Shown: positions 47,597 to 56,772 of the stretch, piece after piece
How positions within the stretch are numbered: position 1 is the first letter of the stretch
Layout: the number at the start of each line of letters is the position of its first letter
Assembly (NCBI RefSeq): GCF_002968335.2
Contig: NZ_CP134398.1
Coordinates: 868,001 to 932,000, forward strand
Reading direction: 5' to 3'
Origin: Mycobacterium sp. ITM-2016-00316
GTDB lineage: Bacteria > Actinomycetota > Actinomycetes > Mycobacteriales > Mycobacteriaceae
DNA length: 64,000 bases
The notes under the pieces: generated by a model
What the model was told of the DNA's origin: nothing
Seen by the model: only the letters and a program-made list of their open reading frames with translations
Databases searched by the model: none
Made by a program: the position numbers and the translations under genes

Positions 47597-49051
47597 ATGA
47601 TCGATCGATCGAATGGCTATCAGCGGAGAACATCGGCGCTCGTGGTCGGGTCATCGATCGCTACGGCCATCACCCTCTTCGCTGTATTCAGATTCACTGC
47701 TGACTACGCATCTGTTGAGTGGATTGGGGTGTGGTCGTTACTCCAGGGACTGTTTCTGATCGCGCGGGTGTCGGATTCCGGTGCCGGGACCAACATATCG
47801 AGAGTCCTCGCAGTGAGGGTCAAGACTAAGGCGCCGATCGATCTTCGAAATATGACCATGGCGGCCTTGTGGATCACAAGTCTGCCGTCATTCTTGCTCG
47901 GCATAGCCATAGCCCCCGTAGTCGGCTTCTACATCACAACGACATATGGCACTGAGTTGAGTACGGACGTGTTGTGGACGTTGGTATGGTTAGCTTTGCT
48001 GAGCGCCTCGCTCGCGGCCGTATCCAATGTCCTGTTGGCGATCTGCGAAGGCCTTTTCGACCTCAACTACAAGAGCCTTACGGTGATTCTTGGCAACCTC
48101 GCGGGGCTGTCGGCGGCAGTCCCACTGCTGACGATGGCCGGTCCTGCCGGCGTCGGTTGGATCTACGTCGTGATCTTTGGAACCCAGTTGATACTCGGCG
48201 GGGTCCGCGTCTTGCAGCTGACGAAGCGCCTAGCGCAACCGCCCGAAGATACGGTGCGACAGCATATCCGGATTCTTTGGCGGGAGAATCTGCAGTTGTC
48301 GGGAATCGCTCTGATTCGGCTGTCATTCGAGCCGGCGACAAAGCTACTGCTCAGTCTCTTTGCTCCCCTTGTGGTTATTGCCCAGTTCGAGCTTGCGCTT
48401 CGAGTCACGACTCAGCTGCGGATCGTGATTCAATCTGCGCTGCAACCCCTTTTGGTCATCGGCGCGCGTATGCGGGAACGTCCGCACGGCGAGACCCACG
48501 AAGTGTTTCTGAAGAACGACAGGGCCCTGTGGTCGCTCTCGGTTGGCGGGCTGATTGCGCAGATCCTCGCTGCGCCGGCTATCCAGTGGCTCGGCCTTGG
48601 ATTCCACAGTGTGTCTTTCATCGTTTTCTTCGCCATGCTCGCCGCCGGCAACGCAGTCAATACGATTGGCCTATCGGGTTATTACTGGCAACTCACGAGC
48701 GGATCCCTGATGCCACTGGTGCGTGTGCAGTCGGTGATGGCCATTTGGAACATCGCGATCGGCGTTGTGGGGTTGTTCTTGGATTCTGCTGTGGTGGTGG
48801 TGGCGGCATACTGTGGCGCGTTCGCTCTGGGCGGCTTGGTCAGCAGGTCCTTCCTCGGCGGCACATCTAGACTGTCACGATTTCTATCCCCGGTTTTGGT
48901 GCTCGTTGGCGGATCAGTTGCGGCGGGGGTGGTCCTTATCGTTTATCCCGTGACGCTGATATCGGTTGGCATTTGCCTTTGCTTTGCTGCGTTGGTCGCA
49001 GCTGTGTGCCTCTACTTCACGTATCGGACGTACCGAAGGAGTCCTCATTGA
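47597..49051 (+). CDS. Polysaccharide flippase (Wzx-like, MOP superfamily)
   Basis: 484 residues with about 12-14 hydrophobic helices (VGSSIATAITLFAVFRFTA, WIGVWSLLQGLFLIARVSDSGAGTNISR). The N-terminal pattern fits Wzx/MATE-type exporters of lipid-linked oligosaccharides. Base composition looks lower in G+C than the ribosomal region. Its stop overlaps the TTG start of the next glycosyltransferase. Confidence 0.83.
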   Translation: MIDRSNGYQRRTSALVVGSSIATAITLFAVFRFTADYASVEWIGVWSLLQGLFLIARVSDSGAGTNISRVLAVRVKTKAPIDLRNMTMAALWITSLPSFLLGIAIAPVVGFYITTTYGTELSTDVLWTLVWLALLSASLAAVSNVLLAICEGLFDLNYKSLTVILGNLAGLSAAVPLLTMAGPAGVGWIYVVIFGTQLILGGVRVLQLTKRLAQPPEDTVRQHIRILWRENLQLSGIALIRLSFEPATKLLLSLFAPLVVIAQFELALRVTTQLRIVIQSALQPLLVIGARMRERPHGETHEVFLKNDRALWSLSVGGLIAQILAAPAIQWLGLGFHSVSFIVFFAMLAAGNAVNTIGLSGYYWQLTSGSLMPLVRVQSVMAIWNIAIGVVGLFLDSAVVVVAAYCGAFALGGLVSRSFLGGTSRLSRFLSPVLVLVGGSVAAGVVLIVYPVTLISVGICLCFAALVAAVCLYFTYRTYRRSPH

Positions 49052-49914
49052 GTGCCATGCAGATTGCGGTATTGGTTACCGTGCACAATCGGGCCGATGT
49101 GACGGTGACTGGGCTCACGCAGCTAGCTATGTTGTCCCAACGCCTCCAGCGCGAGTTCGACTTTCACGTTTTCTTGGTCGACGATGGTTCGACCGATGGC
49201 ACAGCTCGACGGGTGCGCGAAATACCCTTGGACCTCACTCTGATTCGCGGATCGGGATCCTTGTATTGGAACCGTGGAATGGCATTGGCTTATGAGTCTT
49301 CTCGTGCCTCTGGTGCGAAATTCGATGCTTACATGCTGTATAACGACGACGTTGTCCTGGACGACAACTTTGTAGATTTCATGCTCCAATTCAGCAGGGA
49401 TTCTTCGAACATTCTTGTCGGCGCCTTCCGTGAGCCGGATACAGATGACATCAGTTATTCTGGGTTTGTGCGAGTCGCTCGCTTACGCCCGTTTGCCTTC
49501 ATCAATCCGGAACTCGATCGGACGTTGGTACCTGTCGACACCTTCAATGGCAACGTTGTACTGGTACCAGCGGCAGTCTTTGATGCTCTCGGCGGTTTGG
49601 ACCCGAAATACACCCACGCATACGGCGATCTGGACTTGGGATTGAGAGCCAAAGCCATGGGTGTTTCTTCATATGTGTTCGGGGTGCCGATAGGCGCATG
49701 CGAAAGAGGCAGTTCGTTGGCGAAGCGGGTCGCAACAGCCGATTTCCGGACGCGCTGGCGCTTGCTGTTTGGATTTCCGCACGGACCTCGCTCCTACTTG
49801 CGCTTCGTCCGGAAGCACGGGATAACTCCACTCTTTCCCGTCTACGCAGTAGGAGAGATCGCGCGTCGACTTGCCCAATTGTTCCAGCGATCCAGGTGTG
49901 CTGACCTAAGTTGA
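49048..49914 (+). CDS. Family 2 glycosyltransferase
   Basis: 288 residues. GT-A fold: IAVLVTVHNRADVTVTGL, FLVDDGSTDGTARRV and the DxD-type motif YNDDVVLDD; GSGSLYWNRGMALAYE and the acceptor-side FNGNVVLVPAAVFDALGGLD are typical of rhamnosyl- and related transferases. The TTG at 49048 has AAGGAG six bases upstream and overlaps the flippase stop; the ATG at 49057 is an alternative without suitable spacing. Confidence 0.87.
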   Translation: MSAMQIAVLVTVHNRADVTVTGLTQLAMLSQRLQREFDFHVFLVDDGSTDGTARRVREIPLDLTLIRGSGSLYWNRGMALAYESSRASGAKFDAYMLYNDDVVLDDNFVDFMLQFSRDSSNILVGAFREPDTDDISYSGFVRVARLRPFAFINPELDRTLVPVDTFNGNVVLVPAAVFDALGGLDPKYTHAYGDLDLGLRAKAMGVSSYVFGVPIGACERGSSLAKRVATADFRTRWRLLFGFPHGPRSYLRFVRKHGITPLFPVYAVGEIARRLAQLFQRSRCADLS

Positions 49915-49924
49915 GTACGCGGTT

Positions 49925-49944
49925 GGGCGGGTGACTTGCCGCCC
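49925..49944. terminator. Hairpin between convergent GT2 and acyltransferase genes
   Basis: GGGCGG and CCGCCC form a 6-bp GC stem with an 8-base loop, 10 bp after the GT2 stop. No T-run; possible terminator. Confidence 0.4.
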
Positions 49945-50061
49945 ATGTGCGTCGTGGCGCTGATTGCAGGTTCGTAGCCGGTGCGGGTTTTCCGGCGTTG
50001 CGCAGAGTTCAGCGTGATCGACAACACCGCGCGAAGGGGCCTGTTGGCAATTAGCGAGATC

Positions 50062-50213
50062 TCAGAAAACACCGGCACTGGTGAATGATTCACCGATGAC
50101 TGGATAGATCTTCTGGCCGTAGGCTGCGGTCATGTGAAACGCATCGAGCTTGGTGGGCGTCGATCCCACGAAGCTCGGACAGAGACCTTCGCCGTTACAG
50201 AACCACGGACGGA
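50062..50213 (-). pseudogene. Displaced C-terminal end of the SGNH acyltransferase
   Basis: In the frame reading CGT-CCG-TGG from 50211 downwards the product is RPWFCNGEGLCPSFVG, then the DAFH motif and MTAAYGQKIYPVIGE up to a TGA at 50062. This is the normal end of an SGNH domain, including the DxxH catalytic pair. Restoring one base after GAT-TC (around 50212) would join it to the upstream frame. Confidence 0.82.
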
Positions 50214-52223
50214 ATCGATCCAGGTCCCCCCGACACTCTCGGCCACGCCTTGCTCGATTCGAGCGATCGACCGCCACGTCCTGTCGACCTGGCTGATGCA
50301 ATCTGCGGGCACGCTTGTCCTGCCGCTGTAGCACTCGCGGATGTTCTTGTCAGCGGGTGGGGCAGCCACCAGCACAACGTTATTGGTGTTGGTGCGAAAT
50401 TTCTCGATGATCTGGATCAGCGATCTGTGCCAGTCGCCGTCGCTGAATTGTTGCCTGTCTGCGGCGGCGTATTTTTCCCGATAAGCGTTGGAGATGATGA
50501 CAATATCCGGTTTCGTGGAGTTGATCAGTTCGATCTGACGCGTCTTTCGTTCCGGACAAGAATCTTGAACGTCTTGATCCGCAACGAAAATCGCGTCATT
50601 CGCGAACTGGCACCCCCCCATGGTGGTGACATGCACCTGAATTTGGCCGTCGGAGTTGAGCGCAATCTCACGCAACGACCCCGCGTACCCAAGGCCGACC
50701 GAATCCCCGACTATCACTATCCGGGTCGGTGCCGATGGCGAACCCCACGTGCACATATCGGTGGCCAGGGGGTCGATGTCGGTGCAAGCGTGAACCTCCG
50801 GTGGTGACTCAAGACCGTTGAACGCCTGCTCTATCGTCGGATCCAGCACTGGCCATTCCGTTGCGGACAGTGCCTGCGTGATCTCATCCTGCAGTGCCGA
50901 CCCCAATGGGCCGAGATCGAACTGGATCGCCGTCGAATCTCCTGGGGCGGCGGCGATAGCTGTCGGCGTCTGGGTGGTATCGGCGGGGCGCAAGACGTAT
51001 GCGCACAGCGCGAACGTCAGGCATGCCACCGTGGCCATGGCGATAATGCCGTTGGGCTGGTGAGGTTCATAGGTGCGCTCGCGGATCTGTTGCACCCCTT
51101 CACGGAACTTGACCCACTCGAAACGCCGCAAAGGTGTCTCGACAAAGTGGTACGACGCCACTGCCAAACCGGCGGTCAGTGGGAGCGCGACCAGGTAGAG
51201 GAAACTACCGCCAGCGACCAAGGATCCGACCAGGACAATCACTGGCCAGTGGACCAGGTACAGCGAGTACGAGATGTTGCCGATGTACACGCTGAGGGGG
51301 TTGCGAAGGAAAGGTTGGTATCTCGGCTCGCCGCGTACACCAGCCGCGATGACCATTGCCGCGCCTGCAACCGGCAGTAACGCCCACGGGGCTGGGAATC
51401 CTGCGGAGTCTTCGCTGATGGCGAAGACGCTCGCGCCGATGAGGACCAACCCAGCCCAAGACAGCACCGGTTTCGCCCAGCCTGGAATGCGGCCCAGGGC
51501 TCCGACAGCCGTCGCCAAGAGCGCCCCCACACCCAGTTCCCAAACTCGCGTAAAGGTGGAGAAGTATGCCCAGGTCGGGGATGTCGTCGTTTCATACACT
51601 GCCCACCCGAACGACGCTGCGACGATAACTGCCAGGACTACACCCGCAAGGCCCATCCGGTGTCTGTGCGTCCAGGTTCTGCGGGCGACGAGCACGCTGA
51701 TCAGGAAAATGATCGCCGGCCAGACGAAATAGAATTGTTCCTCGATGGACAAGGACCAGTAGTGCTGCACGGGTGATATGCCGTCTGCCACGGTGAAGTA
51801 GTCGGTACCCTCAACGGCGAAGTGCCAATTCGCGGCGAAGACGAAAGCGAATAGCGCGTCGATACCGACCTGCTGCGACCGGAAAGGCATAAAGATCACG
51901 ACGGAAGCGGCGTATGTGAGGATCAAAACGACGGTGGCTGCCGGGACGATACGGCGGATTCGGTTCCAGTAGAACGATCGGAACGACACGTTTCCGGTGC
52001 GCTCAGCCGTTCGCAGTAGGTTGCCGGTGATCAAAAAGCCCGAGATCACAAAGAACACATCCACACCGACAAACCCGCCGCGCGGCCAACCCCACAGGTG
52101 CGCTGCGAACACGGTGAGGACCGCCACCATCCGCAGGCCCTGGATATCCAGCCGTTGACCAGATTGTTCGGCTTGCCGGTATCGACGTCGCGACCCGGTC
52201 TGGATCTTCTGCAGCAATGTCAC
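50130..52223 (-). CDS. OafA/YrhL-type acyltransferase with SGNH domain, C-terminus frameshifted
   Basis: 697 residues from a GTG with GGGAGG nine bases upstream; the frame is open to 52928 but that extension is not protein-like. The acyltransferase-3 membrane part (RLDIQGLRMVAVLTVFAAHLWGW...GGFVGVDVFFVISGFLITG) has about 10-11 helices. The extracytoplasmic SGNH domain begins with VIVGDSVGLGYAGS. After GGTWIDS the frame leaves the conserved sequence. The expected end (RPWFCNGEGLCPSFVG...LDAFHMT, with the catalytic Asp-x-x-His) is in another frame at 50062-50212. The encoded protein therefore lacks the SGNH Asp/His, from mutation or a sequence error. Confidence 0.85.
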   Translation of the reverse strand: MTLLQKIQTGSRRRYRQAEQSGQRLDIQGLRMVAVLTVFAAHLWGWPRGGFVGVDVFFVISGFLITGNLLRTAERTGNVSFRSFYWNRIRRIVPAATVVLILTYAASVVIFMPFRSQQVGIDALFAFVFAANWHFAVEGTDYFTVADGISPVQHYWSLSIEEQFYFVWPAIIFLISVLVARRTWTHRHRMGLAGVVLAVIVAASFGWAVYETTTSPTWAYFSTFTRVWELGVGALLATAVGALGRIPGWAKPVLSWAGLVLIGASVFAISEDSAGFPAPWALLPVAGAAMVIAAGVRGEPRYQPFLRNPLSVYIGNISYSLYLVHWPVIVLVGSLVAGGSFLYLVALPLTAGLAVASYHFVETPLRRFEWVKFREGVQQIRERTYEPHQPNGIIAMATVACLTFALCAYVLRPADTTQTPTAIAAAPGDSTAIQFDLGPLGSALQDEITQALSATEWPVLDPTIEQAFNGLESPPEVHACTDIDPLATDMCTWGSPSAPTRIVIVGDSVGLGYAGSLREIALNSDGQIQVHVTTMGGCQFANDAIFVADQDVQDSCPERKTRQIELINSTKPDIVIISNAYREKYAAADRQQFSDGDWHRSLIQIIEKFRTNTNNVVLVAAPPADKNIRECYSGRTSVPADCISQVDRTWRSIARIEQGVAESVGGTWIDSVRGSVTAKVSVRASWDRRPPSSMRFT

Positions 52224-52789
52224 GACCGATGGCCTCCCGACATACCGCCTACTCTCCTCGCACTGTCCATGCGCAACGTGGCGGGGATGTTTGCTGCCGG
52301 CGGGTTGCGGCCAGCGCTCAAATCGCACACTGCTGCAAGAAGATAACGAAGTACCTTCACCTGCGTGATCGTACGGTGATCGTGGACCCGCCGCAGCTGA
52401 TTCATGGTGGCGACCACACCAGCCACGGCCCGCTTTCTGCTGACACGGCAGGCCCTCCATTCGGCGGCGTTGCGGGCGCGCTCGTGGACAACGCCCGGCA
52501 CGATGTTGTCGAGGAATCCACAGCTGGCCCCCTTTGCGGACATTGTGGCCGAACTCTTCGGAACTGTAGTCACGTTCAAGTATCGAGGGTCCGGTTGCAG
52601 GTGAGGGAAGACGACGACGGGTGCCGTACGACACCGCACACAAAGAGGCCGCCGAGGTCCGCCTAGAACCCCGCACCATTGTCTGCCACCCCAGGCGGCG
52701 CCGCACATCGAAGCGATCGTGGCGATCGCAGCAAGGAACTAAGGCACGCACCAACCGCTCATTGCATCTCCAGGATCTAGTGTGGAGCG
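52224..52789. other. 566-bp region without a recognisable gene
   Basis: Lies between the divergent acyltransferase and lipoprotein genes. Open frames on both strands run through it (about 150-160 codons), but neither shows a recognisable fold or a good start. I see no RNA gene or strong palindrome. Confidence 0.45.
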
Positions 52790-53506
52790 GTGAAACTTGC
52801 GTGCGCGTTGGTAGCGGTGTTGGTACTGGTGGGCTGTACCCGGGAACCGCCTCCGTACCAGTCCCGCGTAACCGCCACCGCCACCACCACTCCGGGCGGC
52901 ACGACAGCGCCAGTGACGGTTGACGCACTGTGGTCAGACACCTTCGACCGGCCCGACACCTCGTCCGGTCTCGGTGATGGCTGGGACATGCGCGCAGGAT
53001 ACGTGGACCGCTACCCCATGCCTGCCGCCACCGACGGGTTCATACGGGACGGCGCATTCACCTATGCGGGCAAGGACACCGTGTATGCCACTCGCCAATT
53101 CCCCAACCCTCTACAAGAGGCGGGCACGATCGGGCGTTGGCGGAAGCTACGCGACGGAGACGAAACCACCATCGCAATGGCCATCAGCAGCAACGACAAG
53201 CTCGTCAACGACATGGTCCACTTTGCTGCCAACCGCTCTACCTGGGAACTCACGGTTCGCCGTGGAGGCCCCTTCGAACCTGTCACAAAGGGCCGATTCA
53301 ACCCGCCCCTCGACCTCGACCGTGACTACACATTCACAATGAAGACCACGCCTACCGACATCACTGTTCAAATCCCAGGTGCGGAGCCCATCACCACACC
53401 CGTCGACACCAGTGGGCTCACGGGGCCGTGGGTGTTTTGGGAGGAGTACATCAAACCCCCACCAGCCGGAACGGTGTTCGACTTCGATACGGTCTGGGTC
53501 AACTAA
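52790..53506 (+). CDS. Putative lipoprotein with a beta-jelly-roll-like domain
   Basis: 238 residues from a GTG. The signal peptide KLACALVAVLVLVGC ends in a lipobox, so Cys15 is probably lipidated; a Thr/Pro linker follows. The rest (LWSDTFDRPDTSSGLGDGWDMR...DDMVHF-type block...FDFDTVWVN) resembles LamG/concanavalin-like carbohydrate-binding domains. It may bind the polysaccharide made by this locus (inference). A degenerate fragment similar to residues about 112-165 lies at 56512-56670. Confidence 0.8.
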   Translation: MKLACALVAVLVLVGCTREPPPYQSRVTATATTTPGGTTAPVTVDALWSDTFDRPDTSSGLGDGWDMRAGYVDRYPMPAATDGFIRDGAFTYAGKDTVYATRQFPNPLQEAGTIGRWRKLRDGDETTIAMAISSNDKLVNDMVHFAANRSTWELTVRRGGPFEPVTKGRFNPPLDLDRDYTFTMKTTPTDITVQIPGAEPITTPVDTSGLTGPWVFWEEYIKPPPAGTVFDFDTVWVN

Positions 53507-53734
53507 GCCTCGGTCTCGGCATCCAGGAGATCCCGTGCAGGCGGCGTTTCCAGAATGTCCGATGGTATGTCCGTTTCGAGCTCGCGACGGTCTGGCGTCA
53601 AGGGCCGGGCCGCGAGAAGTCTCAGACAACGGGGCGAGCGCTCCTCGGGTATCCGCCACTCCGCTCGGAGGTCTCCTTCAGGGCACCGCGTCACCCGTGT
53701 CAACGCTTTCGGTCATTCTCTGGACCAGAGGCTG

Positions 53735-54886
53735 TCAGCTGCCTTCTATGTAGTTCGCGATCTGGGTTATGGAGGTGCCGAAATAGGTTGCCTCCAGAGT
53801 CTTTCGGACTTGGTCGTCCCACGAGGCTGTCGTGCGTTCTGGGCGGGCCAATAGTTGTTGGATGGCGACTATCCATTCTTGGGGATCGTCACGGACAACA
53901 CAGCAGTCCCTGATTGCGGTCGGTTGACCGACCATGCCGTGACTCGTCGTCATGACGGGTACGCCGTGGGCGAGGGACTCGCAGACCTTGATTTTTCCCC
54001 CGGAGCCTGAGAAAGCGGGGATCAGCGAGCACATCGCGTCCTGGTAGAGCGGCCGGAGCGACGCCGCATTGGGCACGACGATCACACCTTGCCGGCCAAG
54101 GTCTGCAACCAACTCAGCCGATGGGTCGCGCCCGGCTACGACAAATTTCACATCTGGCTCGTGCCGACGAAGCTGCGGCCAAACATGTTTCAGAAACCAG
54201 TCCAGCGCTTGCAGGTTCATCGTGACATTGAGCGTGCCGACGTAGAGGATGGTCTTGTCGCCGCTCCACGTTGTCGGTTCGTACCGAAAGAGGTTGTTGG
54301 GCACGACGAAGTGTTCGGTTTGTGCCCTGCAGAACCTCCGCACCCAATCCCTGTCGCTCTCTGACACCGAGATTGTTGCGGCGATCGCCGCACTTGCGGT
54401 CTTGATCAGCGCTTCCGACACTCCGGCTTGGCGCCGGATGGCCCACCTTTTGATCGGGTTGGTCGAATTTGCGGCAACCGACTCGAAATACTCGCGTTCG
54501 TTGTTGTGTGTGTCAAGGACTACGATCGATTGGCCCAACTGGTGACCGGACAAGAATTCGAGTTGTGCGGGGTAATGCACAATGATATGGCTGAAGTCCT
54601 CAAATCTTGGAAGAGACCAATTCCGACAATCGTACTTTTCGTACAAGTAGTGCGTGCCCTTCACTGTGCTTCGGAGGTACGATTTCGCACTCGATGTTTC
54701 GCGCGCGTGAGGCGAACTTGTAAGGGTGAATTTTCCGTCTGAAACAGCGTACAAACCTGTTTCTGAGGCTACGGTTGTCGGCCACAGGCTTGAGAAATGG
54801 GCTGCTTGGAAGTGTGCGCGCATGCCGGTTCCACTGTGCGGTTCGGGATATACCTGTGGAGACACTATGAGAACATTGGGATGCAC
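53735..54886 (-). CDS. Glycosyltransferase, GT4-like
   Basis: 383 residues from the GTG at 54886, which has AAGGAG five bases upstream; the frame is open to 54949. VLIVSPQVYPEPHSGTGMRAHFQAAHF at the N-terminus; the donor-binding half carries ILYVGTLNVTMNLQALDWFL, FVVAGRDPSAELVADL and the ExxxxG-like block KVCESLAHGVPVMTTSHGMVG. A retaining GT-B transferase for one of the later sugars. Lies 63 bp downstream of the GDP-mannose dehydrogenase-like gene, same strand. Confidence 0.87.
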   Translation of the reverse strand: MHPNVLIVSPQVYPEPHSGTGMRAHFQAAHFSSLWPTTVASETGLYAVSDGKFTLTSSPHARETSSAKSYLRSTVKGTHYLYEKYDCRNWSLPRFEDFSHIIVHYPAQLEFLSGHQLGQSIVVLDTHNNEREYFESVAANSTNPIKRWAIRRQAGVSEALIKTASAAIAATISVSESDRDWVRRFCRAQTEHFVVPNNLFRYEPTTWSGDKTILYVGTLNVTMNLQALDWFLKHVWPQLRRHEPDVKFVVAGRDPSAELVADLGRQGVIVVPNAASLRPLYQDAMCSLIPAFSGSGGKIKVCESLAHGVPVMTTSHGMVGQPTAIRDCCVVRDDPQEWIVAIQQLLARPERTTASWDDQVRKTLEATYFGTSITQIANYIEGS

Positions 54887-54949
54887 TGCGCTCCTTGCCT
54901 TATCTGTACCAATCGAGTGATGTGCTGCCGCAGCTCTGGGAAAGTGCAC

Positions 54950-56209
54950 TCATTGCAGCCGATTTATGTCGATCGTCCGGTCCGCTTTTATCGCGTATCG
55001 ATCAGCAGTGCCGCGGGTATCGATTACGAGGTCCCACTCTGTCTGTTCCGCGACCGTCTGGTCGACGAGGAGTTCGCGAATAAACGGCGAGTTGGACAAC
55101 ACGCCGAGGTTCTGGCCGAGCAAGTTCTGAGGCGCAACATTCGGGTCGAATATTGCGAGGCGATGGCCGGCGGTAATCAACATTCGAGCCAGGTCGACAT
55201 TCGGGCTTTCGCGCAGATCGTCGCTATTGTCTTTGAAGGCGATGCCCAGCATCAGCACCTGCGCTCCGTACTTGAGGTCGCGGGTCGCATAGTTGAAAAG
55301 AAACGTCTTGTGTGCTTCGTTCGAATTGATCAAAGAATCGATCAAGTGGGTCTGCCCGCCCGACAGCCTCGAAACAAACTGCAGCGCCCTGACGTCTTTT
55401 GGCAGGCAGGATCCGCCGAATGCCCCGCCCGGCCTGAGGTAATACGGCGATATGTTCAGCTTGGTGTCGGATATGAAAATCTTGTGCACCTCGGCAGGGC
55501 TGATGCCCAGCTGGATACAGATGCGACCGATCTCATTTGCGAAGACCGTCTTCACCGCGTGGAAGGTATTGTCCACGAACTTTGTGATCTCGCTCTCTCG
55601 ATATTTGACATAGAACACGGGAGCATCGATGCCCTCATTGATCTCATCGATGAGCGGACAGCGCTCTCCGGTCGCGGTGCCGACGACGATCTTGGGAGGG
55701 GAGAAAAAGTCTCTGACCGCCGAAGACTCACGGAGGAATTCCGGGTTGTATACCAGTTCGACGCGGTTAGATTCGGCCCCGAGCACGCTTTCGAAGATCG
55801 GTGCTATCAGCTCTTCGATCGTTCCAGGTCGAATGGTCGACCGGTAGACGACAGTCAGCGAGCTTTCTGGATTGGATCGTAGAAGTTCGGCCAATTGGCG
55901 GGAGACCTCTGCGATATGGGTCATGTTGTGGGATCCGTCGACCGCGCTCGGTGTTCCCACGCAAACGATGGCCAGTTGGCAGTCGGCGATCTGCGGGACC
56001 AGCGTGGTGCACGCGCTGATCAGCTTCTTCTCCACCCCTGCCGAGAGCAACTCAGCCACACCGGGCTCAGTGATCGGGGACCTTCCGGCAAGTATGGCAT
56101 CGACTTTCGTTGGGTTGGGATCGACTCCGATGACCTCGTGGCCTTGGCTTGCGAGGCACGCCGCAGCGGTGATCCCGACGTAACCTAGGCCCAAGATGGC
56201 GATCTTCAT
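54950..56209 (-). CDS. UDP-glucose/GDP-mannose dehydrogenase family, closest to AlgD (GDP-mannose 6-dehydrogenase)
   Basis: 419 residues from the ATG at 56209 (GGGGAG upstream). Rossmann motif GLGYVG at 7-12. YNPEFLRESSAVRDF, KLNISPYYLRPGGAFGGSCLPKD (in two parts) and SFK-like GIAFKDNSDDLRESP are family blocks; the catalytic Cys falls at residue 268, the AlgD number. The YYxRPGxAFGGSCLPKDVRAL stretch is closer to AlgD than to UDP-glucose dehydrogenases, and gmd/fcl nearby supply GDP-mannose chemistry. Predicted product: GDP-mannuronate; UDP-glucuronate remains possible. Confidence 0.88.
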   Translation of the reverse strand: MKIAILGLGYVGITAAACLASQGHEVIGVDPNPTKVDAILAGRSPITEPGVAELLSAGVEKKLISACTTLVPQIADCQLAIVCVGTPSAVDGSHNMTHIAEVSRQLAELLRSNPESSLTVVYRSTIRPGTIEELIAPIFESVLGAESNRVELVYNPEFLRESSAVRDFFSPPKIVVGTATGERCPLIDEINEGIDAPVFYVKYRESEITKFVDNTFHAVKTVFANEIGRICIQLGISPAEVHKIFISDTKLNISPYYLRPGGAFGGSCLPKDVRALQFVSRLSGGQTHLIDSLINSNEAHKTFLFNYATRDLKYGAQVLMLGIAFKDNSDDLRESPNVDLARMLITAGHRLAIFDPNVAPQNLLGQNLGVLSNSPFIRELLVDQTVAEQTEWDLVIDTRGTADRYAIKADRTIDINRLQ

Positions 56210-56772
56210 GACGACTCCCCGATGAGCTCCAACGCTGCGTTCTTGAGCTTCCACGCATTCCTTTAGATGTGAGGCAGCTTAACCCGTTCGCGCGCAATCT
56301 GATTGCTCTCTGCTACACGTTGGTCTGCATTCCTCGGGCAAACACGCGCGAGGCCGGCTGATGCGCGTGCGGTTCGCACGCGCAGGTGGCCCGAGAGCTT
56401 CTTTGGGCCTGTCCGGGCCGTCCCGGCGGGATCACTCACGACGTGCGTTGCACGCCTATGGCGAGAGTGTTGTCACGGCCGCCCAACAGATCGCAGCACC
56501 GTCAAAAGGTGGGGCGTCGTAGGCAATTGGCGGCTGTAGGCGAGAAGAACGGTGAGACAACGATGGCGGTGGTGATCACGACCAACGACCTGCTGGTCTC
56601 GGGCATGGTTCATTGCTCTACCAACCGCCGAGCAGTCACGTTGCGCCCTGGAACCGGTTTCGAGCCCTGATTCGGGCTTCGGTCTTCCGCCCGCGCAAGC
56701 TCGAGGGAGAACAAGATCCGAGCGTGCAGTCAGGACACCGTTTTGGCCGTCTTTGGGGAGTAGCCGCTCGGT
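56210..56772. other. 563-bp intergenic region with a decayed gene fragment
   Basis: Between two minus-strand genes. A plus-strand fragment related to the locus lipoprotein occupies 56512-56670; nothing else is recognised. The leader of the AlgD-like gene must start here. Confidence 0.5.
56512..56670 (+). pseudogene. Degenerate fragment of a lipoprotein paralogue
   Basis: The frame encodes NGETTMAVVITTNDLL and GMVHCSTNRR, then GTGFEP. The intact lipoprotein (53.1-53.3 kb) has DGDETTIAMAISSNDKL, DMVHFAANRS and GGPFEP at the same spacing. There is no signal peptide or complete domain, and the frame ends straight after FEP. It is best read as the remnant of a second copy. Confidence 0.72.

Noticed and set aside
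52224..52928. 235-codon N-terminal extension of the OafA-type acyltransferase
   Set aside because: Not protein-like; the GTG at 52223 has a proper ribosome site and begins just before the conserved RLDIQGLR motif.
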